DNA of 64,000 nt from assembly GCF_902459465.1 (NCBI RefSeq), contig NC_047082.1, positions 8,659,407-8,723,406 on the forward strand, read 5' to 3'. The notes below the pieces were generated by a model. That model saw only the letters and a list, made by a program, of their open reading frames with translations. It was not told the origin of the DNA and searched no databases. Position 1 is the stretch's first letter. Every line of letters begins with the position of its first letter. The translations under genes and the position numbers were made by a program. Shown here piece after piece: positions 1 through 11,580 of this stretch. The stretch is from Asterias rubens. Lineage: Eukaryota; Echinodermata; Asteroidea; Forcipulatida; Asteriidae.

Positions 1-1968
1 ACACGGTGTGAAATAAAAAGTTGCCTGGTTGCCCGGGGAAACCAAAAAATAATCCGGGCAACCCGTTGTTGCCCTTCAGGCATACCCTGCTTATTATTGT
101 CCCAGGGCTCAAAAGAATTTTCCACATAAAGCACAAAACTTGAATAGAAGCTTCAATCAAAGACCAGAGTGGTGTAGCTGGCTAGTTCAGTGTTTTGTTT
201 AAAAGCATCCCTGTTTCATTTAAATTATGGACAATTGAAAGATCTAATGTACTAGTAAAAAGACAAGTTTTAACTGGTCCTGCAGGCCAGTCACTAAAGA
301 GGTTAAGGGCAAACCCTGAGGTAGACAAGTTTTTAAACATCTGTCGCAGTGATAGCGTTCCGACTCTCTCGGCGATTCCCGCAACACTGGCAATATTCTT
401 ACGAGACTGCCGGCCCCTGCGAGACAACTGCTCTCGCGTTCTCAGCCAGCAGCCAGCAGCCTCGGGTGAGAGCAGTGATCTCGCAAAAGTAGTATTCGAT
501 CGCGGAGACCTGAATCTTTACGCCACCATTATGACTCGACTATCACTGCGACAAACCATTAACGACTTGTCCAGTGTCCACCACAAGAAACCGCTGAGGT
601 CAAGACAACTTACAATTTCATGGATGTTCCTTTCTGCGAATGATAAGTGCGTTAACCTCTTGAGATATTGCGGCACACCCTCTTCTCGTTTCTTCCTCGT
701 GCTACTCGACGCCCTTGCAATCAAATCTATGGTCAGCTTTACCATGATGTCAAACTGGTTTAATCCGGTCCGATCTTGTTGAAACCGGCTTCCATGTGAT
801 AAGTGGCATCTGGTTCATCTAGGAATGTTTTGTTTTAAAATGCAGGTCCACCAATTTTTATTTGCCAATGAGCATGACGTTGTTCGGAGATGACAACTGG
901 ATCTCAAGAAGTGTTTCTCATCCCAGCTGTTGCAGTAGATCTCGTCTTCCTAAAACTCAATCAAAATATTGAAATTAAACATAACACTTTAAAAAATTAA
1001 CAGATCCATTCAGTATCAATTCAAAGCCTGATCCCCTTGACTTTTTTGCTTTTTATAAATTAATCATGTATTAATTAAAACAAATGCTTGAAATGAATGC
1101 CAATGAGCCAATGATTGTTTTTTTTTTTTTTTTTTTTTTTTTTACAATTTAATTTATTAATAACATAATTCATAAAGCTGTCTGCGCTGAGGAAATTGAC
1201 TGTATCATTCAATTCAAAGAATCAAGGAAAGTAACACTGCTTTCATGAAGTGCAAGATTATTTTATGGCAAAATCATTCTCAGGTAAAACAAAACAATCA
1301 TAAGTTGATGTTTAACTTTAATTTTAAAAGTAAAACTACCTCCATCATGATCATGTCCATCATGATGGATGAGCAACAAATACAATTAATTGTTCGTTGA
1401 CCAGTAAATACAGAATATTAGCAAAAAGTTTCATTCTATTACATGATTGATTTGAAAAAATGTCGATTTTAGCTTACCTTTTTGAACTAATTTCCTTCAG
1501 TAAATTCAGTAAACACACATTATCAAAAGAACTCATCAAGCTAGCTCCAACTAAAATTCCTTACTTTTTTATCATGGTTCATTACACTGCTCCCGGTTGA
1601 TTTAAATCCATTACCTTACGTACGTGTCTGTTGACCGGATACCAGGCGAGCTGCTGCGCAGTCAGTCACGTGACATATGTAAACGTTGCTACGGAAATGG
1701 GTTATCTTCAGAAACTTTAATATTAAACCATATCTATTGTATAAATGCATTTTTAATAATGTTAAGTAACTCTTTGATATATTATTTACCTCTAAAACTG
1801 TATTTATACATTTGTTAAGATAATAAAAAACAAACCACAAATTTATTAAACGCTGAAAGAGGAGAACGGACTTTTTAGCTGGTAAACACTCAGTAAACTG
1901 CGTCATTGCAGTTGAAATAAAATTTTCTCTGCGTACCAGTGCAGTGATGTAATCGTGGCGAAAGCAAG
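1..1968. other. Upstream intergenic region of the PREB-like gene
   Basis: No convincing gene is visible here. A 195-codon open frame at 195-782 overlaps a repeat (318-575) related to the element at 60728-60949, so I treat it as chance. A long poly-T tract lies at about 1119-1143. The last 100 bases before the PREB start are moderately GC-rich and lack a clear TATA box. Confidence 0.6.
318..575. repeat. F6-type element, diverged copy
   Basis: This stretch shares the phrase GTGATAGCGTTCCGACTC near its left end and CATTAACGACTTGTCC near its right end with the element at 60728-60949, in the same order and orientation. The left end reads AGACAAGT and is degraded relative to the cleaner copy. It accounts for part of the long open frame seen in this area. 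Confidence 0.6.
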
Positions 1969-4900
1969 ATGGCGACCCACTTAGCTGACCTGGATTTTCC
2001 TCCCTATGTCATAAAATGCGTCGACGAAACACACTTTCTGGTTGCCGGAGGAGGTGGTCAAGCACGAACGGGTGTTCCCAATGCAATAGTGAGTTAGTTG
2101 TTGTTAAGATTTGAAAGAAATCACTTTTTTAAAGTTTCAATTTGAGCATCAAAAGGGAGCTCTTTTTGACAGTTTATCATGTGTTTAACCCAAACGCCTC
2201 TTTTTCCGACACTTGTATGAGGATCGAATGACGATCGAGGTGGGCGGGGCGTACTCCAATGCCAAGGCGGTCAGTTGTCCCTGGCTGGATCCGTCCCAAG
2301 TCCCTCGCCTTCCACCTCTGGGACCCGGTTCGATTTCCACCGGGGGCACTGTGTGCATTAATTTTGGATAACTTTTCGTATGGCGCCACCACTTTTTCAC
2401 TCATTTTTACAAAATGGGATATCTCATTGAGGTAAATTAAATTATAATTAGATATTATTTCATGATACGAAATGACTATTGATGAGGGTTGTTTCACTAC
2501 CGTCTCCATGCTGACCTCTCACTACCGTCTCCATGCTGACCTCTCATAAAAGTCATAGAAACTGTAATGTCATTGTCAATGTCAGGAATGCCATCAAAGG
2601 ATTTTTGACATCGGCAGTCGGAACTTCATACATCTAACCCATTTACATTATTCAGTCATCAGTAGTATGTCGGAACTTCATACATCTAACCCATTTACAT
2701 TATTCAGTCATCAGGGTGCACCCCCAATGGTTCAGTGGGTCTGCTTCCCCCCTCTCCCCCCAAAAAGAAAAATTAATAAATTAATAAATAAATAAAATTT
2801 AAAAAATTACACTTTTTTTAGAACCATGGTGTAATAAATATCTCTTTCATTATTAAAGGAAATATTGGAGGTGCAGCGAAAGGGTCACCGTTTGTTAACC
2901 GAGAGCAAGTTGAGATATGATACAGACAATGGGGAAGACAGAAGTGCCATCATGAATGCTGCTTTACGGTAAGTAAAGTAAGGCTTAAATTGACAAGTTA
3001 ATTTGTCAGGTATGAAGTCTTTTAATATTATTTGAGTGAGAAATTGCCTCTTTCTCAAAAACTACGTTACTTCAGAGGGAGCCATTTCTCACAATGGTAT
3101 ATAATATCAACACCTCTCATTTTTTTGTTACCAAGTAAGTTTTTATGCTAACAATTATTTTGAGTAATTACCAATAGTGTCCAGTGCCTTTAATTTACTC
3201 TACAGGTTTGATGGCAAGGAGTACCTTCTAGCAACGGGAAAAGAAGAAAACTGTCAATTCTATAAATTTGTCAAAGCTACAAAAGTGTTGGAAGAAGATG
3301 GGGAAGACGTAGGGGTTTCTCAAACAAGCCATAAAAACGATAAAGGAAACGATGCAGGTGAGAGACAACATTTTGATTCAGGGATGAGAATTTTCAGACT
3401 TTTATCTGTATTTTAGATCTTTTCATGCTTAGATCTTTTCAAGCCTGCCTGGTCAACATTAAAATGCTGTATTTTTCTCCTTGTTAAAGGGTTTTGATAC
3501 CTTTCGTAGATCAAGTTTTTGACCATGACGTGATTCCCTACTTCCTGTGAATGAAGATGTATGTAATATAATTTACCTCTAAAAGTTTCAGGGTGAAAAT
3601 TACAGGTCAATATTTTCATGGAAATAAACTGTTCACATGTAAATTAAGCATTATGGCTGAACGCAAAGCAATAGTTTCAAATGTGTATACTGCCCAATAA
3701 GTATTGAGATTGCTTTCTTTACCTGTCCACATTTTTTTACCAGGAACAAGAAAACGAAAGAAGGGAAAGGATTCCAAACAACCCACCAACGCAAACAACT
3801 CCAAGCCAAGTACTAAGCCCCAAGAGACAGAGGAAGACTCTAAACCATCGGACAATAATTCCAAAGAGCCCACCCTTGTGACAACGTTTGAGGTTGAGAG
3901 GTTAGAGTCGGTCCAGACGGACTTCACAGAGGGTGAGAAGTACCAGAAGACAGTCTGCTTCTCTCCAAATGGACTTTTTTTCACAGCGGCTGGAGCCGAT
4001 GGGCACATACGAATGTGGTCTGTAAGTAACATGTATTTTATTTACTACACACCACCAGCACAATTAGCGCCAATAACAGGATGAGTATGATACGGGAAGA
4101 AACGCTCAGTATTAGATGCGGGAGGAAAACGCCAAACGGGGAGAACCCACAATCTAGGCCCAATTTTCACAAAGCTGTCAAGTAGAAAATACTGCTGGAC
4201 AAATTTCTTTGCTAAGCGAAAAACAAATGAGTGGGGCACCAGTCACAACAAATGTAAACCTAATGTAAGTTGGCTGGTAACCTGTTTCTGTTAAGCAACA
4301 CTTTTCTGTGCTTAGCAATTTGTTTTTGCTAACAGGCTTTATTAAATTCTGCCCAGGAGGATAAGGAATTTTTTTACAAGATGATTTTCAATTAATGTCT
4401 TCTTCTTGCTCCTCTTAAGTATCCTTCTTGTGAGCAGCAGTACGAGATCAAGGCTCACTCCAAAGAGGTTGATGACATCATCATTAATCCCCTAGGAAAC
4501 AGGGTAAGGACAAACAATCGTTTTTCTAGGAATTCCCATACTTCACCTGTAAACCTCAAACGCTATTCGTTTTTGAAAGTTATAATTCCTTTCACACTAC
4601 AATATCTAACACAGAGAAAACTTAACCCAGTTCCATACTAACGCCAAAAGTAGTGGCTTAACCCTATAACAGGGTTAGATTTTAGCCCGGTATATAAATG
4701 ATGGCGCTGTCTCGTTAGGTGACCCTCCAACACTGTTGACTTGAGCTTTACACAAATTAAATTTGTACAGGTTCTATCGGTGGTTGTCAACGTCTGGGTA
4801 TTATGTTTGTAATTTTGTCAGGTTGACAGGAGTAGTCGACAAACATAAAGTCTAAAGAGGACAAGAGGAACCGAGTGACAAATGTGTCAGTAAATGCATT

Positions 4901-7900
4901 TTTATGAGAGACCGCATTGATATTTTTTCTGATCCTCTCTTTTGTAGGGCCACTGATTTTCCGTTTCAGAAAAGTGCAAATTCCGTTTGGCAAAAACATG
5001 AATTCCGTTTCAGGCACAACAAATTCCGTTTCATGTTTTTTTAATTAGATAAAAGGTTGTTTAATACCCAGGGACACACTTATAAAAATCAATTTGAGAT
5101 AAGTTGCACTGTTGACTTCGTAAAATGTTCATTTGAACTGACAAAAGTTCAAAAAAATACTTTTTTTATAATTGTGGATTATTTTGTATACTGCTGTTCT
5201 AAAAAGGTTGCACTGTGACTGCAGTATCAATGCACATGATATGATAGACTTGATTCCAAGTCTAAAACTGCAGTTGATTCTCTGCATCAGCCACATTGTA
5301 GGCTAATGACAGGAGTGTATCCACAAGAGGGCGCTGTTTCAGCATGATCAAAGACTTGGGAACAAGTCTATGGACGTGACCATTCTCCATCCACAAACAA
5401 AATGTCAGCCATTTTGTTTTCGCTTTGGCGACAGAATGTTGACAGTTTACGGTTTTATTTTAGACCTTTCCGAGATGAAAAAACATTGTATGTGTTCTTA
5501 TAGATCATAGGTAAGCTAGTTTGTGTATTATTGTTGGTAAAAGAGAGGGAGAAAATGCAATTTGGGTGAACAAAAAATGTTTGAAACGTGCCGCGAATAA
5601 TGCCCTTCGCTTAACCATGTTAACAACGTGTGTACATCATGTGTGTAAACATTGAGGATGGTGTGAAGTAGAACAGAATGATCCACGGTTACGATCTCGT
5701 ACTTTTTAATGGTCTGATTTCTGATGCCTTTTTAGTTTAACAAAAAGAATCTTAATAAAGAATGCAATTTCAATAGTTTTGGCGTCAAGAAAAAAAAAAA
5801 ATCAAATTTTCTGAAATCCCGTTTTCCGTTTCAAAGGGCGGATTCCGCGAATTCCGTCCGTTTTCCGCGATCGCGGAAAATCAGTGGCCCTACTTTTGTA
5901 GCAAAAATAGAACAGTTGTTGGCCACTTTAAATTGTGATACTACTGGCGGCCAGCTTTTAAGGAAAGAAGATAAAATTCCCAGAAGAAAGGCCCTTTTTA
6001 TAGAACCCAGACCGTCAACAGATCTTTTTGTTTACTTGGCCCTATAGCTGGTATCTGTGTCTAGAGATTCAACCGCTTCAGTGTGGAAAACAATAGACGG
6101 AAGCAAAGTTTGCGATCTGATATGGGATGGGTTACCTGCCGAGCAAGCCAGTGGGTACAGGGTCAGATGTTGTAGGTGAGTACAGTTGGCTAGGCAAATT
6201 TTATCTAATACAGCTAAGCAAATTTTATCTAATACAGCTACGCAAATTTTATGTTCTCTGTTCAAATCATGTCATGCTCCCAATAAGTTTCCCTCGTTGT
6301 TAATAATTAAACTTTTATCTTGCTTTCTTACTTGCTTGTCGAGTAATGTCCTTGAATCCGATGGTTCCCCAAGCCTTACTGTCCCCCATTGCCGACTTGA
6401 AATCTGTTGATTTCAGACCCGTGTCCATTTTAAGAATGTCAGTGTATGTTATTACAGGTCTAACAGGTTTCCTCCTCCCATCCATGAAATATATAACTCT
6501 AGGGGTTACCAAAAGGTGGAAATGTCATTTCAACATACCTCCTAAAATTTTGACCCCTCATTTTAGACCTTTTATGGTACTTGTTTTTTCTAGGTTTGGC
6601 TTCATAGAGAATGACCCCAGTAAGTCCAGTATGTACACAATTCACGTCCCTCGAGTCCAAGGCAAGAAGAAAAGCTCCTATCTTACACGATGGAATTCCC
6701 TCAAGTTCACCACGGAGAAGACAGTCTGTACAGGAACAGATGCACTGTCAGCAATAAACATTAGGTAAGACATCAATAGACTGGACTGAATCACTGACCT
6801 AGATCGTTGGTTATAGACCCCTTGCGATACGCGCTGTGTACTCACATGTCCCTATCCTGGGTGTCATTTTGGGTGTCAAACTCATATACAAACATGCACA
6901 AAAGAGAGTTTACACCATAGAGTTATATATAAGAACTACAGGGCGCAATGGTCTATGTACGCGACCCGGCATGCGCGCAGTTCAAGTTGAACAAACAGGC
7001 ATTGCTTAGCGTGTGTTTGTGCGGCCATTTTGCTGACAAAACAGCATCGCGTAGCGTTCAATAAACACAAACTCCAACATGTGTTTCATATTCAACGCGC
7101 ATGCAGAATGATGCGCGCGTGTCTCCTTGCGCTCCTGTCGCGTTTGTGCAAGAAGTATCACCAGTGCGCCCTCTAGTTCTTATATATAACTCTATGGTTG
7201 ACACCCAAAAGTATGCGCATTGTTCGGAAGCGCGTTCTGTATTGCGTAACAAATCATCAGCTCCCCCCTTGGATAACGCGAAACTCTCCATTACTCAGTA
7301 CCAAGTAAGTTTTTATGCTAACAATTATTTTGAGTAACTTACCAGTAGTGTCAAGTGCCTTTAATACTAATACTTGTGTTCTAACCCTCTGCAGTCATAG
7401 TGGTAACTATGTAGGCGTGGGAACAATGGGAGGTTCTATTGGAATCTACATCTCTTTCAGTTTAAAAGTAAGTTGGTACGAACTCATTTAAAAACAGTAC
7501 TTTAAAATAAACATCTCTTTAAGTTTAAAAGTAAGTTGATACTAACTCATTTAAAAACAGTACTTTAAAAATAAACGCACACAAGGCTGGTACAAGCAGA
7601 TTGTGTAAGCCTTGTGTGTATTTGAGCATTTGAATTGTCCATTGTGTTTGTGATTTTTATTTGCTTTTTGACTATGATTTTGACATTTTGATTTTGACTA
7701 TTTTCTAACGGTATTGGAAAAAACCTCCCGATGCTCTTGTTTATTATCTCCTATCTTATAGCTTGGAATAAAATGTATTATTATTGTTATTATTTCTTGA
7801 CATTTCTATTTTGCAGAAACTCCGCCTAGTGAGGGATGTTCATGGGATATTCGTGACGGGTCTGTGTTTTATTCCAATGACCAAGACGACCAGAGAGCTA

Positions 7901-10726
7901 CTTGGTGATTTGGAAACGGCTGTCTTGAGTGTTTCAGCCGATAAAAAAGTATCAATTGTTGCTATCGAGCCCTCAAGTAAGTTTTTTAAGAGAACATATA
8001 CCTTTAGATTTTAGAACCGTTCAATTGTTTTTTAGGCGCCTTGTCAAAACCTCCTGGGCATTCCTCCGCTGACAGTCTGCGGACTGGACAGCAAATACCG
8101 CCGTTGCTAAGGACCTCGGACAGTCTGCGGAAGAACGGCGATGTGCGTTGAAGCGCGGCGAAGTTAATGAGCTATCCTTGCCGGGCGCTATTGTTAGTAT
8201 AACAATAAGTTTTATGAATAAACAAGTTGTATTTTCAGGTCATAAATATCAGCGGCTTGGACGCGGACCGGCCGTGCTCTTCCAGAACAATACATTTTCT
8301 ACTCATGAATAACATCCTCCTGGAAGCGGACAGGCCGCACCGACAAGACAATTACACCATCCAGCGCTTGTGATAATCAGGGAACGATTTCGCCTGTATC
8401 ACATCGCAATTTGTGATGCAATTTTGATGATTTGCTATGCAATTGTAAAAAGTGCATCGCAAATGTTGCGATCCAATTTGCGAAGCATAATTTGCAACAT
8501 TTATGCTTGATACAAAAATATCGATTTTTAACTTGAAACCATTCACATTTAATCGATTTTCCCGCAAGAAAAACGATGCTAAATTAATAAGAAATCACCG
8601 CCGCCGCGACTACTTAACGTTTTCTTCCATGATGTTGAATACAATATGCTGCTCTGGCAGTAGGGCAAAATCGACCAATGAAAACATTCGTTACGCGCTA
8701 TATGTACATTCAACAGCCAATAGAAACACCGGTCTCTAAAACTGTGGCTCCCCCCCCCAGACATTGGACAAACCAGACTATCTGGTTGTTTTGACATGTA
8801 GACACACTCGCACAGGTGTGTAGATTTGTTTATTGGTGACGGTGACTTGGGATTTTATAAATAAGAAACTAATGTTTTCCGCTTGGAAAGTAAGAACGAA
8901 CAGTTAAAATTGTCCCCTGGATACTCTGACAACCCTCTAGTCACTGCACCGCCGGAGTTTCTGAAAACCAATTTTTCCAATCGTCATTAGCTTCGATGAA
9001 ATAATTTAGCTCATACAAATTAGTAAACACAACGGAAACTGTATTTATTCATCATTAATATTGATATTGTCGAAAACTAACGCCTTCGCATTTAATTAGT
9101 ATGAGCATTGAGCCAGATAAAAGCCTTGAAAAGCTATTGTGTCCATTTTATCCTTACAAAAAAATATTCGAGAGCCGATTATTGTTCCCAATGGGAGCTT
9201 GTACTTTTATACAAACATTACCAAAAGGGTAAAAAAATGTGCATAAATATTAAGCTATCTTTTAAAAATTGAACTACGATTCCAGTTGTTTACTGCAAGA
9301 ATCTTGAAAAATTGGTTTTCAGAAACTCGGGCGGTGCAGTGACTAGAGGGGTTTGCACGTAGCCTGGAACTTTTGTCGAATCCGGGAATAAAGACAACCA
9401 TTTTTAAAATTCATGTTTTGGTAATGTAGGCCCAACCAAGTCTTAAAAATCACACATTGGAGGAAATGGATTTTAGTTACACATCCACCCTCGCTTTGCT
9501 TTTTAATCTGCAAATTAAGGTAAAACCATTGTTAACCACCTACGTTCTTTCGCGGTTCCGCCGGTCAGCTCATAAGCTGGACCTTACAATGGCCGACCGG
9601 TCGCTCCGCGGAGCCCCCGGAATATTCATGTTTATTGACATGTAAATGAGCCGTCGTGGCCGTGGACATGCCCGGTTGCTACGGGTTCTTTTGTTACAAA
9701 AATCCGCAGACTCCCGCAGAATGCACGCGGAATGGAACAGCTTGGAGGTTTTGACAAGGCGCCTTAATACTTTTTAACTGTAATAGATGGAAATTTGCAA
9801 CAGGGATAAAGAATATATTTATAGCACTGTATACTCAGTACTCTCCGGAGCTCTGTGAAAAACATCACCAGTATAATATTACTCTAGTTGGTACGATACT
9901 GCTCTAGAATTGCAAGGGTCGTGGGTTCGAATCCCACCGGAGTAATATGCTTGTGATTTTTTTCACAGAGCTCGGGAAAGTATTGAGTTTATAGTGCTAA
10001 CACACATCGGTGGGTAAAACAAAAATTAATATATATTAATGTAGATAAAATTAAATACAATAGAACTAACATGTGAAAATTTCATTTTAAAAGGTGGGAG
10101 GTTTTTTTTTTAGATATCGCTGAAACTCCAGAGTGGTTCTGTCCCTGCAGGAAGAATAATCCGCTGGTGGAATACACAATCTGAGAAACTTTTTTTTATT
10201 TTTTTTTTTATTTTCATTGACGTTAAAGCCATTATACACTTTCGGCACAGGAAAAAAAAAAAGGTTCGCAGATTTACAAATAACTTACAGGGTTTACAGA
10301 AGGTAATAGTGAAAGACTTCTCTTGAAAAATTATTCCATGAAATGCTTTACTTTTCGAGAAAACATTAAAACAATTATCAATTCTTGTTGACGAGAATTA
10401 CGGATTTATTTTAAACACATGTCATGACATGGCGAAACGTGCGGAAACAAGGATGGGTTTTCCTCGTTATTTTCTACCGACTCCGATGACCGATTGAGCC
10501 TAAATTTTCACAGGTTTGTTGTTTTTTATATCAGTTGTGATACACGAAGTGTGTGCCTTTGGACAATACTGTTTACCGAAAGTGTCCAATGGCTTTAACA
10601 AATGTTTCTATCTTTCGTTAATTTTTCTCCGCAGTGGAGTTTCCAGCTTGGCTGGTGTTCGTAGGTGCATTCCTTCTCATCGTGCTCATCATCACCGGAC
10701 TAGGTGCTCTGGGTTTTAACCTTTGA
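1969..10726 (+). CDS. PREB: PREB/SEC12-like ER guanine-nucleotide exchange factor for SAR1, 10 exons
   Basis: The product is predicted to activate SAR1 at the ER membrane and so start COPII coat assembly; this role is known for the family. Exons are 1969-2088, 2859-2968, 3206-3357, 3744-4021, 4420-4503, 6048-6175, 6594-6764, 7395-7467, 7817-7976 and 10635-10726. All junctions are GT-AG with matching phases, giving 455 residues. The N-terminus contains FLVAGGGGQARTGVPNAIE, a first WD40-like blade. Exons 3-4 (residues about 105-165) add a Lys/Ser/Glu-rich low-complexity stretch, then blades with FTAAGADGHIRMWS and VSVSRDSTASVW. Exon 10 encodes a C-terminal hydrophobic anchor (residues about 430-452) that ends at TGA, as expected for a type II ER protein. 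The start ATG sits in AAGATGGCGAC, a good initiation context. At 455 residues it is slightly longer than the roughly 417-residue vertebrate protein, mostly because of the low-complexity insert. Confidence 0.9.
2338..2465. repeat. F5 element, partial copy
   Basis: The sequence CGTATGGCGCCACCACTT followed by an AT-rich segment with GATATCTCATTGAGG matches the ends of the palindromic element at 34090-34380. Only one arm is visible here. It lies in PREB intron 1. Confidence 0.6.
2496..2715. repeat. Two short tandem duplications in PREB intron 1
   Basis: A unit of about 25 bp (CACTACCGTCTCCATGCTGA) occurs twice at 2496-2546. A unit of about 50 bp beginning GTCGGAACTTCATACATC occurs twice at 2616-2715. 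Both look like recent local duplications, because the copies are almost identical. Confidence 0.85.
3030..3193. repeat. F1 TTAA element, right part
   Basis: The segment contains the F1 phrases TCAGAGGGAGCC, CTCACAATG, ACCAAGTAAG and ATTACCAATAGTGTCCAGTG and ends in TTTAA. It finishes about 13 bases before PREB exon 3. Only the right part of the element is present. Confidence 0.75.
4156..4355. repeat. F4 element in PREB intron 4
   Basis: The element starts near GGCCCAATTTTCACAAAGCTG and ends near CAGGCTTTATTAAATTCTGCC, an imperfect inverted repeat of its own start. Internal phrases such as TTGCTAAGC, GGCTGGTAACCTG and CACCAGTCACAA recur at 29908-30072, 38079-38290, 39069-39240, 40620-40857 and 49488-49662. 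Confidence 0.7.
4945..5892. mobile_element. Non-autonomous DNA transposon, 948 bp, in PREB intron 5
   Basis: The ends are inverted repeats TAGGGCCACTGATTTTCCG and CGGAAAATCAGTGGCCCTA. The 6-base direct repeat CTTTTG lies immediately outside both ends (4939-4944 and 5893-5898), which fits a target-site duplication. Subterminal ATTCCGTTT motifs recur near the left end, with TTCCGCGAATTCCG variants near the right. No transposase-length reading frame is present, so it must depend on an enzyme supplied elsewhere. Confidence 0.8.
6915..7197. mobile_element. Foldback element in PREB intron 7
   Basis: The inverted ends are CCATAGAGTTATATATAAGA and its complement at 7178-7197, extending inward into a shared GGGCGC motif. 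There is no coding capacity. A further GGGTGTCAA/TTGACACCC pair flanks it, suggesting insertion inside an older palindrome. Confidence 0.75.
7291..7366. repeat. F1 TTAA element, right end only
   Basis: The segment carries ACCAAGTAAGTTTTTATGC, AATTATTTTGAGTAA and CAAGTGCCTTTAA, the right terminus of F1. It ends about 29 bases before PREB exon 8. Confidence 0.75.
7448..7573 (+). repeat. 63-bp tandem duplication spanning the PREB exon 8 donor site
   Basis: The unit beginning ACATCTCTTTCAGTTTAAAA runs from 7448 to 7510 and is repeated from 7511. It includes the last 20 bases of exon 8 and its GTAAGTTG donor. The copied donor is at 7531. Using it would extend the exon by 63 bases and bring in a TAA, so the first donor at 7468 is the productive one. 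Confidence 0.85.
8032..9767. mobile_element. About 1.7-kb inverted-end element with nested insert, PREB intron 9
   Basis: The left end TTAGGCGCCTTGTCAAAACC matches the complement of the right end (GGTTTTGACAAGGCGCCTTAA). CCGCAGACT-type motifs follow inside both ends. A second inverted pair, CCCTCTAGTCACTGCACCGCC at 8933 and its complement ending at 9350, encloses about 420 bp and looks like a later insertion. No transposase frame is seen. Confidence 0.75.
9832..10010 (+). repeat. tRNA-derived SINE
   Basis: An A-box-like TAGTTGGTACGATACTGC and a perfect B-box GGTTCGAATCCC sit about 35 bases apart within a tRNA-like 5' head. The tail (CACAGAGCTCGG, then TAGTGCTAACACACATCGG) recurs at 13165-13225 and 52948-53103. 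The head lacks intact tRNA stems and is flanked by repeat, so it is not a functional tRNA gene. Confidence 0.75.
10223..10598. mobile_element. F3 TTAA element, copy 1
   Basis: The element is bounded by TTAA on both sides, with inverted ends AAAGCCATTATACACTTTCGG and CCGAAAGTGTCCAATGGCTTT. It is about 375 bp and has no coding capacity. Two further copies lie at 24971-25342 and 27123-27494. The right end is 36 bases before PREB exon 10. Confidence 0.85.
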
Positions 10727-10814
10727 ACTCTGACCTCTTAAGGTTCCAGCAGATTATTGTTGATGATTCAGGTGACTTTCAATTTCAAGAATAAGACTAC
10801 TTGGTACCTGAGAC

Positions 10815-11171
10815 TTAGCTCCTTGGGACAAGGTGTCCCTTAGCCTCCTTTGGTAACGGTCCCCATTCAAGTCTGTTTGGCGCTAGTTGCTCCGCCTCAG
10901 GAAGTGGAATTTGGACATCTTCCTGGACTTGATCTTTCCAGCGCAATGGTGGGCGTCCTTGTTGGTCTGGTGTGATGAAATGTTGAAGTAGAATTGGTAC
11001 CTCGTTAATTAATGTGCTGTTTGAATACCAGCGCAATGGTGGGCGCAATGGTGGGCGTCCTTGTTGGTCTGGTGTGATGAAATATTGAAGTAGAATTGGT
11101 ACCTCATTAAATAATGTGCTGTTTGAATACCACCTGAGTAACCCTAGGGTTTTTTCGTGCCGGCCTCGCAA
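10815..11171 (-). pseudogene. Degenerate LINE C-terminal tail with internal duplication
   Basis: The minus-strand frame reads GRPPLRWKDQVQEDVQ followed by a Gln/Asn/Arg-rich end, resembling the tail found after reverse transcriptase in many non-LTR elements. A unit of about 95 bp (starting GCGCAATGGTGGGCGTCC on the plus strand) is tandemly duplicated at about 10938-11030 and 11041-11132. No reverse transcriptase core is present. It lies just downstream of the PREB stop codon. Confidence 0.5.
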
Positions 11172-11464
11172 AGCAGTGAGTGTTGGGCTCTTGTACCATC
11201 GTCATACATAAACACTTGATGAACAAAATCTATAAGTGTTTAGGCTAAAGGCGTTGAAGTACATGTTTAAATTTGAATCTGTTTGTCAAGGTGTAACTTC
11301 AGAATGTGACCTTCTTAACTGCCGTTTCTGTTACGCACTCAAGGGGTCACACAGCAGGCCATTGCCCTCAAAAAGAACATAAATATTTCCAGGAATCCAG
11401 AATTAGTAGTGTATTGATGAAAGTCGTGTTTTTATGATTTTTTTTTCTCTTCTGTTTAAAACAG

Positions 11465-11580
11465 AAAGTGTCTCTCAATCAATCCCGTGGCGACAACCAA
11501 TTCTTGTTGTTGTCTGGATTTTCAGAACAGAAGTGTGTTATGTGGGGATTGGATTGGTCATGATAAGAGTGTGCTGTTAA
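11465..11580 (+). other. Possible alternative terminal exon of the PREB-like gene
   Basis: A pyrimidine-rich tract ending TTTAAAACAG precedes this segment. Joined to exon 9 in its phase, it would encode about 38 residues including the hydrophobic run PILVVVWIF and then stop at TAA. Exon 10 is the better match to a normal PREB anchor, so this may simply be 3' untranslated sequence. Confidence 0.25.

Noticed and set aside
195-782. 195-codon open frame near the left edge
   Set aside because: It overlaps an F6-type repeat, shows no recognisable domain, and an antisense open frame covers the same bases. Composition is not gene-like.
9889-9955. tRNA gene-like sequence with perfect B box
   Set aside because: Acceptor and anticodon stems do not pair fully and the same head-plus-tail unit recurs elsewhere, so it is a SINE.
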